Of a stretch of 16,125 nucleotides of DNA, positions 6,105 to 15,126 are shown piece by piece. Below the pieces are notes generated by a model. It did not search any database and had not been told where the DNA came from. It saw only the letters and a program-made list of their open reading frames with translations. The stretch's first letter is position 1. Every line of letters begins with the position of its first letter. Origin of the DNA: JACVRM01 sp036824245 (GTDB lineage Bacteria > Actinomycetota > Thermoleophilia > Gaiellales > Gaiellaceae); the NCBI GenBank assembly GCA_036824245.1, contig DAITAO010000072.1, forward strand, positions 1 to 16,125, in the 5' to 3' direction. Made by a program: the position numbers and the translations under genes.

Positions 6105-7241
6105 TCATACGACGGCGGACTCGCTCGCGAGCGTCCCGTGCTCGAACCGCTCGGGACGCAGGTGAGCGAAGCCTTCGCCGGGGGCCTCGCCGACGACCAG
6201 CGCCGCGACTCCGCGGCCGATCTCCGGAGCCATCATAAAGCCGTGACCGCTGAAGCCGGCGGCCACGAATAGCCCTTCGCGCCCGGGCAGCTCACCGACG
6301 ACCGCCTGATGATCCGGCGTCACGTCGTATACACCGTGCACGAGGTGCGGGAGGTCGACGAACTCCAGACGGGGAAGCAGCTCGACTACGGTCTGCTTCA
6401 CACGGCGCCGCCACAGGTCGCGCGCTTCTCCGGATGCGCCCCTGGCGTCCAGGTCGCTCGCAAGCAGCCGGCCGTTCGCCAGCTGCTTGGCGGCGAAGCG
6501 GCGGTCGGAAGCGACCACGAGGGGCTCGAGCAGCCGCTCCGGGACGGGCTCGCTGAGGAAGATCCAGCGGTCCTCCGCGACGATGGGAAGTTCGGCCCCG
6601 AGGGGCCGCAGCAACGCCGGAGTGTCGACGGCCGCCGCCAGCACGACGCAGCCGGCGCCGGCGCTTGTGCCGTCGCCGAATGTGAGGCGCCAGCCGGTGC
6701 CGCTGGGGTCGATGCTCCTGACGTCGGCGTGTGCGATTGCCACTCCCAGACGCCTAGCTGCCTCCGCGAACGCCTCGACCACACCCTGAGGGCGGTCGAA
6801 GTAGCCGTCTTCGTGGCAGAAGGCCGCTCCCGCCAACCCGTCCGCCTTGAGCCCGGGGACGAGCCGGGCGGCCTCGTCCGCGCTGAGTATGCGGGACGGC
6901 ACGCCGCTCTGGTTCTGTACGACCACGTCGCTCCGGAGCCGCTCGAGCGTGGCGGGCTCGTGGGCCACGAAGAGGTAGCCGCACGGGCGGAAACCAGGAT
7001 CTACACGCGGCTGCAGGCGCTCCGGTAGGTCGTCGAAGAAAGCCAGCGAGTCGCGCGCCATCACGCAGTTGAGCCGGGTGCTCCACTGCTGGCGCACACC
7101 TCCCGGCTGCACGCCCGACGCTCCGGCGCCGGTGCCCTCGCGCTCGTACACGACGACGTCGCCGACGCCCCGTTCGGCGAGGTGAAAGGCGACCGAGAGC
7201 CCGATCACGCCGGCACCGACGATCGCGACGTCATTGAACAA
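6105..7241 (-). CDS. FAD-dependent oxidoreductase, DAO family (sarcosine oxidase/glycine oxidase-like)
   Basis: The 378-residue protein begins with a Rossmann FAD-binding fold: VAIVGAGVIGLSVAFHLAERG contains GxGxxG at residues 9-14, and VVVYERE follows as the acidic end of the second strand. SGVQPGGVRQQWS resembles the flavin-contacting loop of sarcosine oxidase beta-like and D-amino acid dehydrogenase-like enzymes. The C-terminal segment TPDHQAVVGELPGREGLFVAAGFSGHGFMMAPEIGR is the typical second FAD/substrate motif of the family. It should oxidise a secondary or primary amine (an N-methylated, D- or cyclic amino acid). The exact substrate cannot be told from the sequence. It lies 27 bp downstream of the PPDK gene on the same strand, so co-transcription is likely. 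No clear Shine-Dalgarno site precedes the ATG at 7241. Confidence 0.87.
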   Translation of the reverse strand: MFNDVAIVGAGVIGLSVAFHLAERGVGDVVVYEREGTGAGASGVQPGGVRQQWSTRLNCVMARDSLAFFDDLPERLQPRVDPGFRPCGYLFVAHEPATLERLRSDVVVQNQSGVPSRILSADEAARLVPGLKADGLAGAAFCHEDGYFDRPQGVVEAFAEAARRLGVAIAHADVRSIDPSGTGWRLTFGDGTSAGAGCVVLAAAVDTPALLRPLGAELPIVAEDRWIFLSEPVPERLLEPLVVASDRRFAAKQLANGRLLASDLDARGASGEARDLWRRRVKQTVVELLPRLEFVDLPHLVHGVYDVTPDHQAVVGELPGREGLFVAAGFSGHGFMMAPEIGRGVAALVVGEAPGEGFAHLRPERFEHGTLASESAVV

Positions 7242-7268
7242 CGGGAGCCCCCGCCAACCGCTGCAGTA

Positions 7269-9872
<2,604 letters not shown>

Positions 9873-9918
9873 CTGCGGTCAGATACTCCCACAGTGGGCG
9901 CTGCGATACTCACCCGCG
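9873..9918. promoter_or_regulatory. 46-bp divergent promoter region between PPDK and the S51 peptidase operon
   Basis: This short spacer must hold the promoters of both the PPDK gene (leftward) and the five-gene operon (rightward). It contains GATACTC twice in direct orientation (9882-9888 and 9905-9911, 23 bp apart) and between them the 11-bp palindrome CCCACAGTGGG (9888-9898), which looks like a possible operator. The right-hand GATACT (9905-9910) is a -10-like hexamer 8 nt before the ATG at 9919, consistent with a leaderless transcript. The leftward -10 is less clear; GAGTAT read on the minus strand is a weak candidate. Confidence 0.5.
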
Positions 9919-10599
9919 ATGGCGGAGGGGCAGATCGTGGCGATCGGCGGAGGCGGGCTCTGCCCCGGGCTCTGCGATTTCGTGGCGGGACTGACCGGGC
10001 GTGAGCGCCCGCGGCTCCTCTACATCGGCACCGCGGGTGCCGAAGATCCAGCCTGGGCGCTGCGGGTCTACGACGCCTTCGGGGATCGCGCGACGGTCTC
10101 CAGACTCGAGTTCTTCCCGTGGCCGCCGGACGACCTGCGCGACTTCGTGCTCGGTCACGACGCCGTCTTCGTCGGCGGCGGCAACAGCGCCAACATGCTC
10201 GCCATCTGGCGGCTACACGAGGTCGACGAGATCCTGCGTGAGGCGTACGAGCAGGGCATCGTGCTGAGCGGCTCGAGCGCGGGCGGACTCATCTGGTTCG
10301 AAGCCGGTGTCACGGACTCGTTCGGCCCGCAGTACGCGCCGTACGAATATCTCGGCTTGCTGCCCGGCAGCTTCTCGCCGCACTTCGACGACGAGCCGGA
10401 ACGGCGTCCCGTGTACCACCGGCTCGTCGCGGACGGATTTGCCGCCGGCTACGCCGCGGACGCCAGCGTGGGCCTGCACTTCGTCGGGAAGGAGCTGCGC
10501 GAGGCGGTCGCGTGCAACGAGGGCACGGGCGCCTACCGCGTCGAGCTCGTCGACGGCGAGATCGTCGAGACGCCGATCGCGGCACGGCTGCTCGCGTGA
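9919..10599 (+). CDS. Peptidase S51 family protein (dipeptidase E / cyanophycinase-like)
   Basis: This 226-residue protein is a serine peptidase of the S51 fold, related to E. coli PepE (which cleaves Asp-Xaa dipeptides) and to cyanophycinases. VAIGGGGLCPG opens the Rossmann-like fold, DAVFVGGGNSANML (about 80-95) is the conserved glycine-rich strand-loop, and the nucleophile elbow GSSAGG places Ser120 exactly where E. coli PepE has Ser120. Candidate triad partners are H155 (SPHFDDEPERR) and D133 (VTDSF), near PepE His157 and Asp135. There is no signal peptide, so it is cytoplasmic. Its TGA overlaps the next gene's GTG by 4 nt, making it the first cistron of a tightly coupled operon. Substrate choice (alpha-aspartyl dipeptides or others) is inferred only from the family. 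Confidence 0.88.
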   Translation: MAEGQIVAIGGGGLCPGLCDFVAGLTGRERPRLLYIGTAGAEDPAWALRVYDAFGDRATVSRLEFFPWPPDDLRDFVLGHDAVFVGGGNSANMLAIWRLHEVDEILREAYEQGIVLSGSSAGGLIWFEAGVTDSFGPQYAPYEYLGLLPGSFSPHFDDEPERRPVYHRLVADGFAAGYAADASVGLHFVGKELREAVACNEGTGAYRVELVDGEIVETPIAARLLA

Positions 10600-11309
10600 C
10601 GCTGCGCGAGCACTGGCACGGCCAGGCCGAGGCGTGGGCGCGCTTCGCGCGCACGCCCGGTCACGACCCCTTCCACGAGGAGTTCAACTTCCCGGCTTTC
10701 ATCGAGCTCCTGCCCCCGCCGGGGCGTGCGACGCTCGATCTCGGCTGCGGCGAGGGCCGCGTCGGCGCCGCGCTCGAACGCCGGGGCCACCGCGTGGTCG
10801 GTGTGGATGCGTCGCCGAATATGGTCGCGCTCGCGAGCGAGTGCCACGAAGCGCTCGTCGCGGATGCGACCTCGCTGCCCTTCGACGATGCGAGCTTCGA
10901 TCTAGTAGTCGCCTATATGGCGCTGATGAACCTCGACGATCTCGAGGCGGCCGTGCGGGAGGTCGGGCGGGTGCTCGCGACCGGCGGCCGGCTCTGCTCG
11001 GCCGATATCCACCCGTTCAATGTCGGCGAGTTCGCGATCGACGATCCCGACGCGGCCTACGTGGTCCGCGGCTCGTACCTCGACCCGGAGCCGAAGGTCT
11101 TCCACTCCGATCGGGACGGCATCCACGTCACGTTCTACGACCGGCCGATTCCGCTCGAGCGCTACTCGCGCGCGTTCGAGGGCGCGGGCCTGCTCATCGA
11201 GGCGATCCGCGAGCCCCAGCCGCCCCCTGCGTTCGTGGGGGTGCGGCCGAGCGCCGGCCGGCGGCTGCGCTTCCCGCTGCTCCTGCACCTGCGGGCGGTG
11301 AAACGATGA
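10596..11309 (+). CDS. SAM-dependent class I methyltransferase (first of a tandem pair)
   Basis: This 237-residue protein has the Rossmann-like class I methyltransferase fold. Motif I LDLGCGEGRVG spans about 47-57 (D48, G50, G52, G54). RRGHRVVGVDASPNMV carries the acidic residue that binds the SAM ribose, LPFDDASFDLVVAYMAL is motif IV, and VREVGRVLATGGRLC is the motif V/VI region. This layout is that of Methyltransf_11/UbiE-like small-molecule methyltransferases. The chosen GTG at 10596 overlaps the previous stop (GTGA); the open frame runs 28 codons further upstream but inside the peptidase gene. Its stop overlaps the next ATG (ATGA). It is a clear paralogue of the next gene, with shared blocks such as PPPGRATL, GCGEGRV, RGHRV, VDASP and DASFDL. 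The acceptor is unknown. Confidence 0.87.
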   Translation: MTLREHWHGQAEAWARFARTPGHDPFHEEFNFPAFIELLPPPGRATLDLGCGEGRVGAALERRGHRVVGVDASPNMVALASECHEALVADATSLPFDDASFDLVVAYMALMNLDDLEAAVREVGRVLATGGRLCSADIHPFNVGEFAIDDPDAAYVVRGSYLDPEPKVFHSDRDGIHVTFYDRPIPLERYSRAFEGAGLLIEAIREPQPPPAFVGVRPSAGRRLRFPLLLHLRAVKR

Positions 11310-12028
11310 GCTCCAAGGCGGGCTGGGAGCGCGAGGCGCGCAACTGGGCGGCCTGGGCACGCGCGCCCGGCCACGACGCGTACTGGCAGTTTCGCGATGC
11401 ATTCTTCGACGAGATCGTGCCGCCGCCCGGACGAGCGACGCTCGAAGTCGGCTGCGGCGAGGGGCGCGTGGCGCGCGACCTAGGCGCCCGCGGCCACCGC
11501 GTGACGGCGGTCGACGCCTCCCCCATCCTGCTCGAGCTCGCCCGCGAGGCGGATACCGCCGGCGAGTACGTGCTCGCCGACGCGGCCGGCCTGCCGTTCC
11601 CGGACGCGAGCTTCGACCTCGCCGTCGCCTACAACTCGCTGATGGACTTCGACGACCTGCTCGGCTCTGTCCGGGAGATCAGCCGCGTTCTCGAGCCGGG
11701 CGGCCGCCTGGCGGCCTGCATCACGCATCCGCTGGCCGACGCCGGTCGGTTCAGCTCGCGGGAGCCCGACGCGCCGTTCGTGGTCACGGATTCCTACTTC
11801 GGGCGGCGCCCGTTTCGCGAGACGTTCGCGCGCGCAGGCCTGACGCTCACCTTCCACGGCTACGTTGCCCATCTCGAGGAGTACACGCGCACGCTCGAAC
11901 TCGCGGGCTTCCTGATCGAGCGCCTCCGCGAGCCACCTGTTCCGCAGAGCGAGGTCGAACGGGACCGGGCCGAGGGGCGCTGGCGGCGCCTGCCGAACTT
12001 CCTGCAGCTGCTAGCAGTACGGCCGTGA
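11306..12028 (+). CDS. SAM-dependent class I methyltransferase (second of a tandem pair)
   Basis: This 240-residue protein is built like the preceding one. The N-terminal helix region has WARAPGHDAYW, matching FARTPGHDPFH upstream. Motif I LEVGCGEGRVA is at about 46-56 (E47, G49, G51, G53), VDASPILLELA follows, then LPFPDASFDLAVAYNSLMDFDDL and ISRVLEPGGRLAACITHP. The C-terminal half differs most: it has FVVTDSYFGRRPF and VAHLEEYTRTLELAGFLIERLREP, so the two proteins probably act on different acceptors or form a heterodimer. The ATG at 11306 and the GTG of the next gene at 12025 both sit in 4-nt overlaps, so translation is coupled along the operon. The pair most simply arose by tandem duplication. 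Confidence 0.87.
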   Translation: MSSKAGWEREARNWAAWARAPGHDAYWQFRDAFFDEIVPPPGRATLEVGCGEGRVARDLGARGHRVTAVDASPILLELAREADTAGEYVLADAAGLPFPDASFDLAVAYNSLMDFDDLLGSVREISRVLEPGGRLAACITHPLADAGRFSSREPDAPFVVTDSYFGRRPFRETFARAGLTLTFHGYVAHLEEYTRTLELAGFLIERLREPPVPQSEVERDRAEGRWRRLPNFLQLLAVRP

Positions 12029-12543
12029 AGCGTGTGGCCATCCTCGCCAGCGCGAGCGGGAACGGTAAGACGACGCTCGGCCGATCCCTGGCGGAGCGGC
12101 TCGGCGCGCCGTTCGTGGAGCTCGACGCTCTCAACCACGGGCAGAACTGGACCGAGGCGACGCCCGACGAGCTGCGGGCCAAGGTCGAGCCGCTCGTCGC
12201 GGAAGAGGTTTGGGTGATGGACGGGGCGTACCGCCGCAAGCTCGGTGAGCTGGTGCTCGAGCACGCGGATACGGTTGTCTGGCTCGACCTCCCGATGCGC
12301 GTCTGGCTGCCGCGGCTGCTCCGCCGGACGATCCGCCGAATCCGCGGTCGCGAGACGCTCTGGAACGGAAACCGGGAGTCGGTGCGTGGGACCGTCGTGG
12401 GCCGCGACGCGCTCATCCCGTTCGCGCTGCGCATGCACTTCTCTCGTCGACGCCGATATCCCAGAGAGCTCACACGCTTCCCCGTCGTGCGGCTGCGCAC
12501 GCCGCGCGACGTCGAGCGGTTCCTGGCGGAGGCCGCGCAATGA
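12025..12543 (+). CDS. P-loop NTPase, adenylate kinase/FlaR-like
   Basis: This 172-residue protein begins with a P-loop, ILASASGNGKTTLG (G14-K15-T16); the first residue of the Walker A pattern is Ser9 rather than the usual Gly. It then shows LDALNHGQNW, a VWVMDGAYRR strand resembling the Walker B/lid-entry segment of nucleoside and small-molecule kinases, VVWLDLPMRVWLPRLLRRT, and RETLWNGNRES, the arginine-containing lid typical of proteins annotated as FlaR/DNA topology modulation or adenylate kinase-like. It probably phosphorylates a small molecule or nucleotide, but these annotations are weakly grounded and the real substrate is unknown. It is locked between the methyltransferase and LigD polymerase genes by GTGA and ATGA overlaps, hinting at a shared process. 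Confidence 0.8.
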   Translation: MKRVAILASASGNGKTTLGRSLAERLGAPFVELDALNHGQNWTEATPDELRAKVEPLVAEEVWVMDGAYRRKLGELVLEHADTVVWLDLPMRVWLPRLLRRTIRRIRGRETLWNGNRESVRGTVVGRDALIPFALRMHFSRRRRYPRELTRFPVVRLRTPRDVERFLAEAAQ

Positions 12544-13496
12544 GCCGCGAGGTGCAGCGCGGCGAACGCGTCGTGCGGCTCTCGAGCGCCGACCGCGTGC
12601 TCTGGCCGGGCGAGGGCATCACGAAGGGCGACCTGTTCGACTACTACCAGGCGGTCGCGCCGGTGCTCGTCCCGCACCTCAAGAACCGACCTTTTACGAT
12701 GAAGCGCTGGCGCGAGGGGATCCGCGGTTCCGCGTTCTTCCAGAAGCAGGCGCCGAAGGGCATGCCCGACTGGATTCCGACGCGGCGGTTTCGCACCTAC
12801 CCGCGCGAAGGCGACACGCGACTCGTCGACTTCCCGCTCGTCAACGACGATCTCGCGCTGCTCTGGATGGTGCAGATGCACTGCATAGACATGAACGCGT
12901 GGTACTCGCGCGTGGACAAGCCGGAACGGCCCGACTTCGTGCTCTTCGATCTCGACCCCCCCGAGCAGCGCGACGGGTTCAAGCAGGCGGTGCGGGTCGC
13001 GAAGCTCGTGCGCGGCGCCCTGGAGGAACTGGGTCTCGAGAGCTGGCCGAAGACGAGCGGTGCAGGCGGCATGCACGTGCTCGTGCCGATCGAGCGGCGC
13101 GCGGGCTTCGGGCAGGCGCACGAGCTCGCCGAGCGCGTGACGAAGGGGCTTGCCGCACAGCATCCCGGCGTGGTCACGGCCGAATGGCTCAAAGCAAAGC
13201 GCCGCGGGGTCTTCATCGACTACAACCAGAACGGCCACGGGAAGACGATCGCCTCCCCATACTCCGTACGGCCGAAGCCGGGTGCCCCAGTGTCGACACC
13301 GGTCCGCTGGGACGAGCTGACGGACGAGCTGGACGACAGCAAGCTCACGATGGCGGCCGTCCTGGAGCGTGTCGAACGGCACGGCGATCTCTTCGAACCG
13401 GTCCTGCAGGGCGCGCAGCGGCTGGCGCCGGCGCTCGCGCAGGTGCGCAAGACGACCGAGCCGCCGCCGAAGCGCAAGCGTCGCGCCCGGGCGTAG
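12540..13496 (+). CDS. Stand-alone LigD-type polymerase domain (NHEJ primase-polymerase)
   Basis: This 318-residue protein is the archaeo-eukaryotic-primase-type polymerase domain of bacterial LigD, which fills gaps and adds nucleotides (preferably ribonucleotides) at double-strand breaks during Ku-dependent end joining. The catalytic metal site is complete: D137 and D139 in FVLFDLDPP and D227 in FIDYNQNGHGKT, the same numbers as the three catalytic aspartates of the Mycobacterium tuberculosis LigD polymerase domain. Other family marks are LVNDDLALLWMVQM, the Ser/His block KTSGAGGMHVLVPI and IASPYSVRPKPGAPVSTPV. There is no ATP-ligase or nuclease domain; the C-terminus ends in a basic tail (KRKRRARA) after about residue 307 that may touch DNA. 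Split LigD modules are common in actinobacteria. No Ku or ligase gene is in this window. Its start overlaps the P-loop gene stop. Confidence 0.93.
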   Translation: MSREVQRGERVVRLSSADRVLWPGEGITKGDLFDYYQAVAPVLVPHLKNRPFTMKRWREGIRGSAFFQKQAPKGMPDWIPTRRFRTYPREGDTRLVDFPLVNDDLALLWMVQMHCIDMNAWYSRVDKPERPDFVLFDLDPPEQRDGFKQAVRVAKLVRGALEELGLESWPKTSGAGGMHVLVPIERRAGFGQAHELAERVTKGLAAQHPGVVTAEWLKAKRRGVFIDYNQNGHGKTIASPYSVRPKPGAPVSTPVRWDELTDELDDSKLTMAAVLERVERHGDLFEPVLQGAQRLAPALAQVRKTTEPPPKRKRRARA

Positions 13497-13499
13497 AGT
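13494..13499 (+). promoter_or_regulatory. Candidate -10 hexamer TAGAGT, leaderless GNAT gene
   Basis: TAGAGT includes the TAG stop of the LigD-polymerase gene and is followed by 6 nt and the GTG at 13506. With no Shine-Dalgarno sequence, this geometry fits a leaderless transcript beginning at the GTG. The same stop-codon-within-hexamer layout occurs before the RidA-like gene at 5316. Read-through from the operon upstream is equally possible. Confidence 0.4.
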
Positions 13500-13505
13500 C
13501 GCGGG

Positions 13506-14063
13506 GTGCCCGTCCCTCCCATCCGCTCGGAGAGGCTCGAGCTGGTCTCTATCTCGGCGGACTTCATCGAGGCACTGCTCGACAGCCGCCGCGACGATGC
13601 GGCGGCAGAGCTCGGCATTGCGCCGCCGGGTGAGTGGCCCGGCCGGCACGAGGGCTTTCTTCGCCTCCGGCTTCGCCAGATGAGGGAGGACCCGGCCGTC
13701 CAGCCGTGGCTGGCGCGCGCGCTGACGCTGCACGGGGACGACCGTCGCCCCTTCGTCGGTTTCGCGGGCTTCCACGGCCCGCCCGGCGTGAACGCGCTAC
13801 GGCGTGCGGACGCCGTCGAGCTCGGCTACGAGGTGCAGCCCGACTTCCGCCGCCGCGGCTACGCCACCGAGACGGTGGAGGCGCTCATGCGCTGGGCGCG
13901 AGAAGAGAACGACATCCGCGCGTTCGTCGCGTCGATCGCCCCGAAGAATGTTCCGTCGGTGGCGATCGTGCGCAAGCTCGGCTTCGCCCACGTCGGCGAG
14001 CACTGGGACGAGGAGGACGGCCTGGAGCACGAGTTCCTGCTCGAGCTCGACGACGCCAAGTAA
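13506..14063 (+). CDS. GNAT family N-acetyltransferase (RimJ/RimL-like)
   Basis: This 185-residue protein should transfer an acetyl group from acetyl-CoA to an amine (protein N-terminus, antibiotic or metabolite). It opens with IRSERLELVSISADFIEAL, the usual first strand and helix of RimJ/RimL-like GNATs. VELGYEVQPDFRRRGYATETVEALMRWA (about 101-128) holds strand 4 and the pyrophosphate-binding loop RRRGYA. NVPSVAIVRKLGFAHVGEHWDE is the C-terminal Asn-Pro-Ser-like block and GF motif that close the acetyl-CoA site. The gene begins 9 bp after the LigD-polymerase gene and ends in Ala-Lys-stop inside a palindrome shared with the convergent gene. The substrate is not predictable. Confidence 0.87.
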   Translation: MPVPPIRSERLELVSISADFIEALLDSRRDDAAAELGIAPPGEWPGRHEGFLRLRLRQMREDPAVQPWLARALTLHGDDRRPFVGFAGFHGPPGVNALRRADAVELGYEVQPDFRRRGYATETVEALMRWAREENDIRAFVASIAPKNVPSVAIVRKLGFAHVGEHWDEEDGLEHEFLLELDDAK

Positions 14064-14080
14064 CAGTCTGTTACTTGGCG
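14054..14080. terminator. Shared hairpin overlapping the stop codons of two convergent genes
   Basis: The 12-nt arms CGCCAAGTAACA (14054-14065) and TGTTACTTGGCG (14069-14080) pair perfectly around a 3-nt loop (GTC). Each arm contains GCC AAG TAA in frame for the gene reading into it, so both the GNAT protein and the small minus-strand membrane protein end in Ala-Lys-stop. The stem is symmetrical and could terminate transcription in both directions, although no T-tract follows. Confidence 0.7.
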
Positions 14081-14214
14081 GTGCGGCGGGCCTGGAACTC
14101 GGCAATCCAAGCGGCCGCCCGCAGGCCCAGCCACAGCGGCGTGAGCAGCACGTAGAAGACGACGATCGCCGCCCCGAGCAACGTGTACCAGGCGCCCCAC
14201 CGCCACAGCGGCAC
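14071..14214 (-). CDS. Small single-pass membrane protein (47 aa), function unknown
   Basis: From the GTG at 14214 this frame encodes 47 residues: a short Trp-rich start (PLWRWGAWY), a hydrophobic stretch LLGAAIVVFYVLLTPLWLGL (about 11-30) long enough to cross the membrane once, and an amphipathic tail ending in EFQARRTAK. The positive charges at the end suggest an inside C-terminus. It starts 23 bp after the stop of the PPDK regulator on the same strand, and an AAAGGG just before the GTG is a weak ribosome site. The frame stays open further upstream, but there it overlaps the regulator gene, so a long version is unlikely. No family was recognised. Support comes from the membrane segment, the tight spacing and the stop placed in the shared hairpin. 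Confidence 0.6.
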   Translation of the reverse strand: MPLWRWGAWYTLLGAAIVVFYVLLTPLWLGLRAAAWIAEFQARRTAK

Positions 14215-14237
14215 GGGCCCTTTCGGTGCGCTCGCCG

Positions 14238-15071
14238 TCAGGCGGTCTTCACCTCCGCGGCGGCGGCCTCGCGCCGCTGCTCGACGAGCTTGATGACGCG
14301 GGCGGCCGTCTCCTCGATGGAGAGCTCGGTCATGTCGATGACCGGGCAGCCGAGCCGCCTGTGCACGGAGGCCGCCTCGTCGAGCTCTTCGTAGATCCCG
14401 ACCAGCTCCGTGTACTTGCGGTGGTCGGCGCCGCCGAGGCGCCGGGCACGGTCCTGGCGGATCTCGGCGAGCCGCTCCGCCTCGATGGTGAGCCCGACGA
14501 TCTTCGCGGGGTCGATCTCCCACAGCTCCTTGGGCGGTTCGATGCCCTTCACGACGGGCATGTTCGCGGTCTTGTAGCCCAGGTAGCCGAGGTACATGGA
14601 GAGCGGCGTCTTCGACGTCCGCGAGACACCGACGAGCACGATGTCCGCCTCCGACAGTCCCGCCGGGATGCCGTCGTCGTAGCGCACCGCGAACTCGATC
14701 GCCGACATGCGGCGGAAGTACTGCTCGTCGAGCTGCGGCCGCGCACCCGGTCGCATCTGGGCGGCGGTACCGGAGACCCGGGCCACGGCTTCCATCGGAT
14801 GACCGAGGATGTCGCAGTAGTGGACCCTCGCGCTGCGGCACAGCGCGCGCATGGCGGAGCGCAGCTCATGGTCGACGAGGGTGTACAGGACGACGGCAGG
14901 CCGTCCCTTGGCCCGGTTCACAGCAAGGCGCAGGTCGTCGACCGTCTCGACGCTCGGGTGGCTGATCTCTTCGAACGCCTGGTCCGGGAATTGCGCCTCG
15001 AGCGCCTGCACGAGCCGCGCGGCGGTCGCGCCCGTGGCATCCGAGATCATGTGCAATTCGACGGTGGTCAC
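14238..15071 (-). CDS. PPDK/PEP synthase regulatory protein (DUF299 kinase-pyrophosphorylase)
   Basis: Members of this family act both as an ADP-dependent Thr kinase that inactivates PPDK (or PEP synthase) and as a Pi-dependent phosphotransferase that restores it. The 277-residue length is usual. The N-terminal HMISDATGATAARLVQALEAQF (7-28) is the family's opening signature, DHRKYTELVGIYEEL lies in the C-terminal third, and the P-loop GVSRTSKTPLSMYLGYLGYK is clear, followed by ANMPVVKGIEPPKELWEID. Since a true PPDK with T452-S453-H454 is encoded on the same strand 4.4 kb away, and no PEP synthase is seen, PPDK is the likely target. The GTG at 15071 follows a CAGAAT hexamer by 6 nt, suggesting a leaderless transcript. 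A 47-residue membrane protein gene follows immediately. Confidence 0.95.
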   Translation of the reverse strand: MTTVELHMISDATGATAARLVQALEAQFPDQAFEEISHPSVETVDDLRLAVNRAKGRPAVVLYTLVDHELRSAMRALCRSARVHYCDILGHPMEAVARVSGTAAQMRPGARPQLDEQYFRRMSAIEFAVRYDDGIPAGLSEADIVLVGVSRTSKTPLSMYLGYLGYKTANMPVVKGIEPPKELWEIDPAKIVGLTIEAERLAEIRQDRARRLGGADHRKYTELVGIYEELDEAASVHRRLGCPVIDMTELSIEETAARVIKLVEQRREAAAAEVKTA

Positions 15072-15077
15072 ACCGCC

Positions 15078-15083
15078 ATTCTG
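15078..15083 (-). promoter_or_regulatory. Candidate -10 hexamer CAGAAT, leaderless PPDK-regulator gene
   Basis: On the minus strand CAGAAT keeps the two most conserved -10 positions (A2 and T6) and is followed by 6 nt and the GTG at 15071. No Shine-Dalgarno sequence is present. No convincing -35 element was found within 16-18 nt upstream, so this is tentative. Confidence 0.35.
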
Positions 15084-15126
15084 ACCGTCTCCTCAGCCTT
15101 TGAGCGCAAGCGGCGACACAAGAGGG

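Noticed and set aside
12245..13633. A 462-codon plus-strand frame overlapping the LigD polymerase gene
   Set aside because: It is an alternative-frame shadow, extremely rich in Arg and Ala, with no motifs; the polymerase frame is unambiguous.
11847..13775. A 642-codon minus-strand open frame opposite the P-loop, LigD polymerase and GNAT genes
   Set aside because: It is an antisense shadow produced by very high GC. Its translation is Arg/His/Ser-rich with no recognisable fold, while the plus-strand genes on the same bases have complete catalytic motifs.
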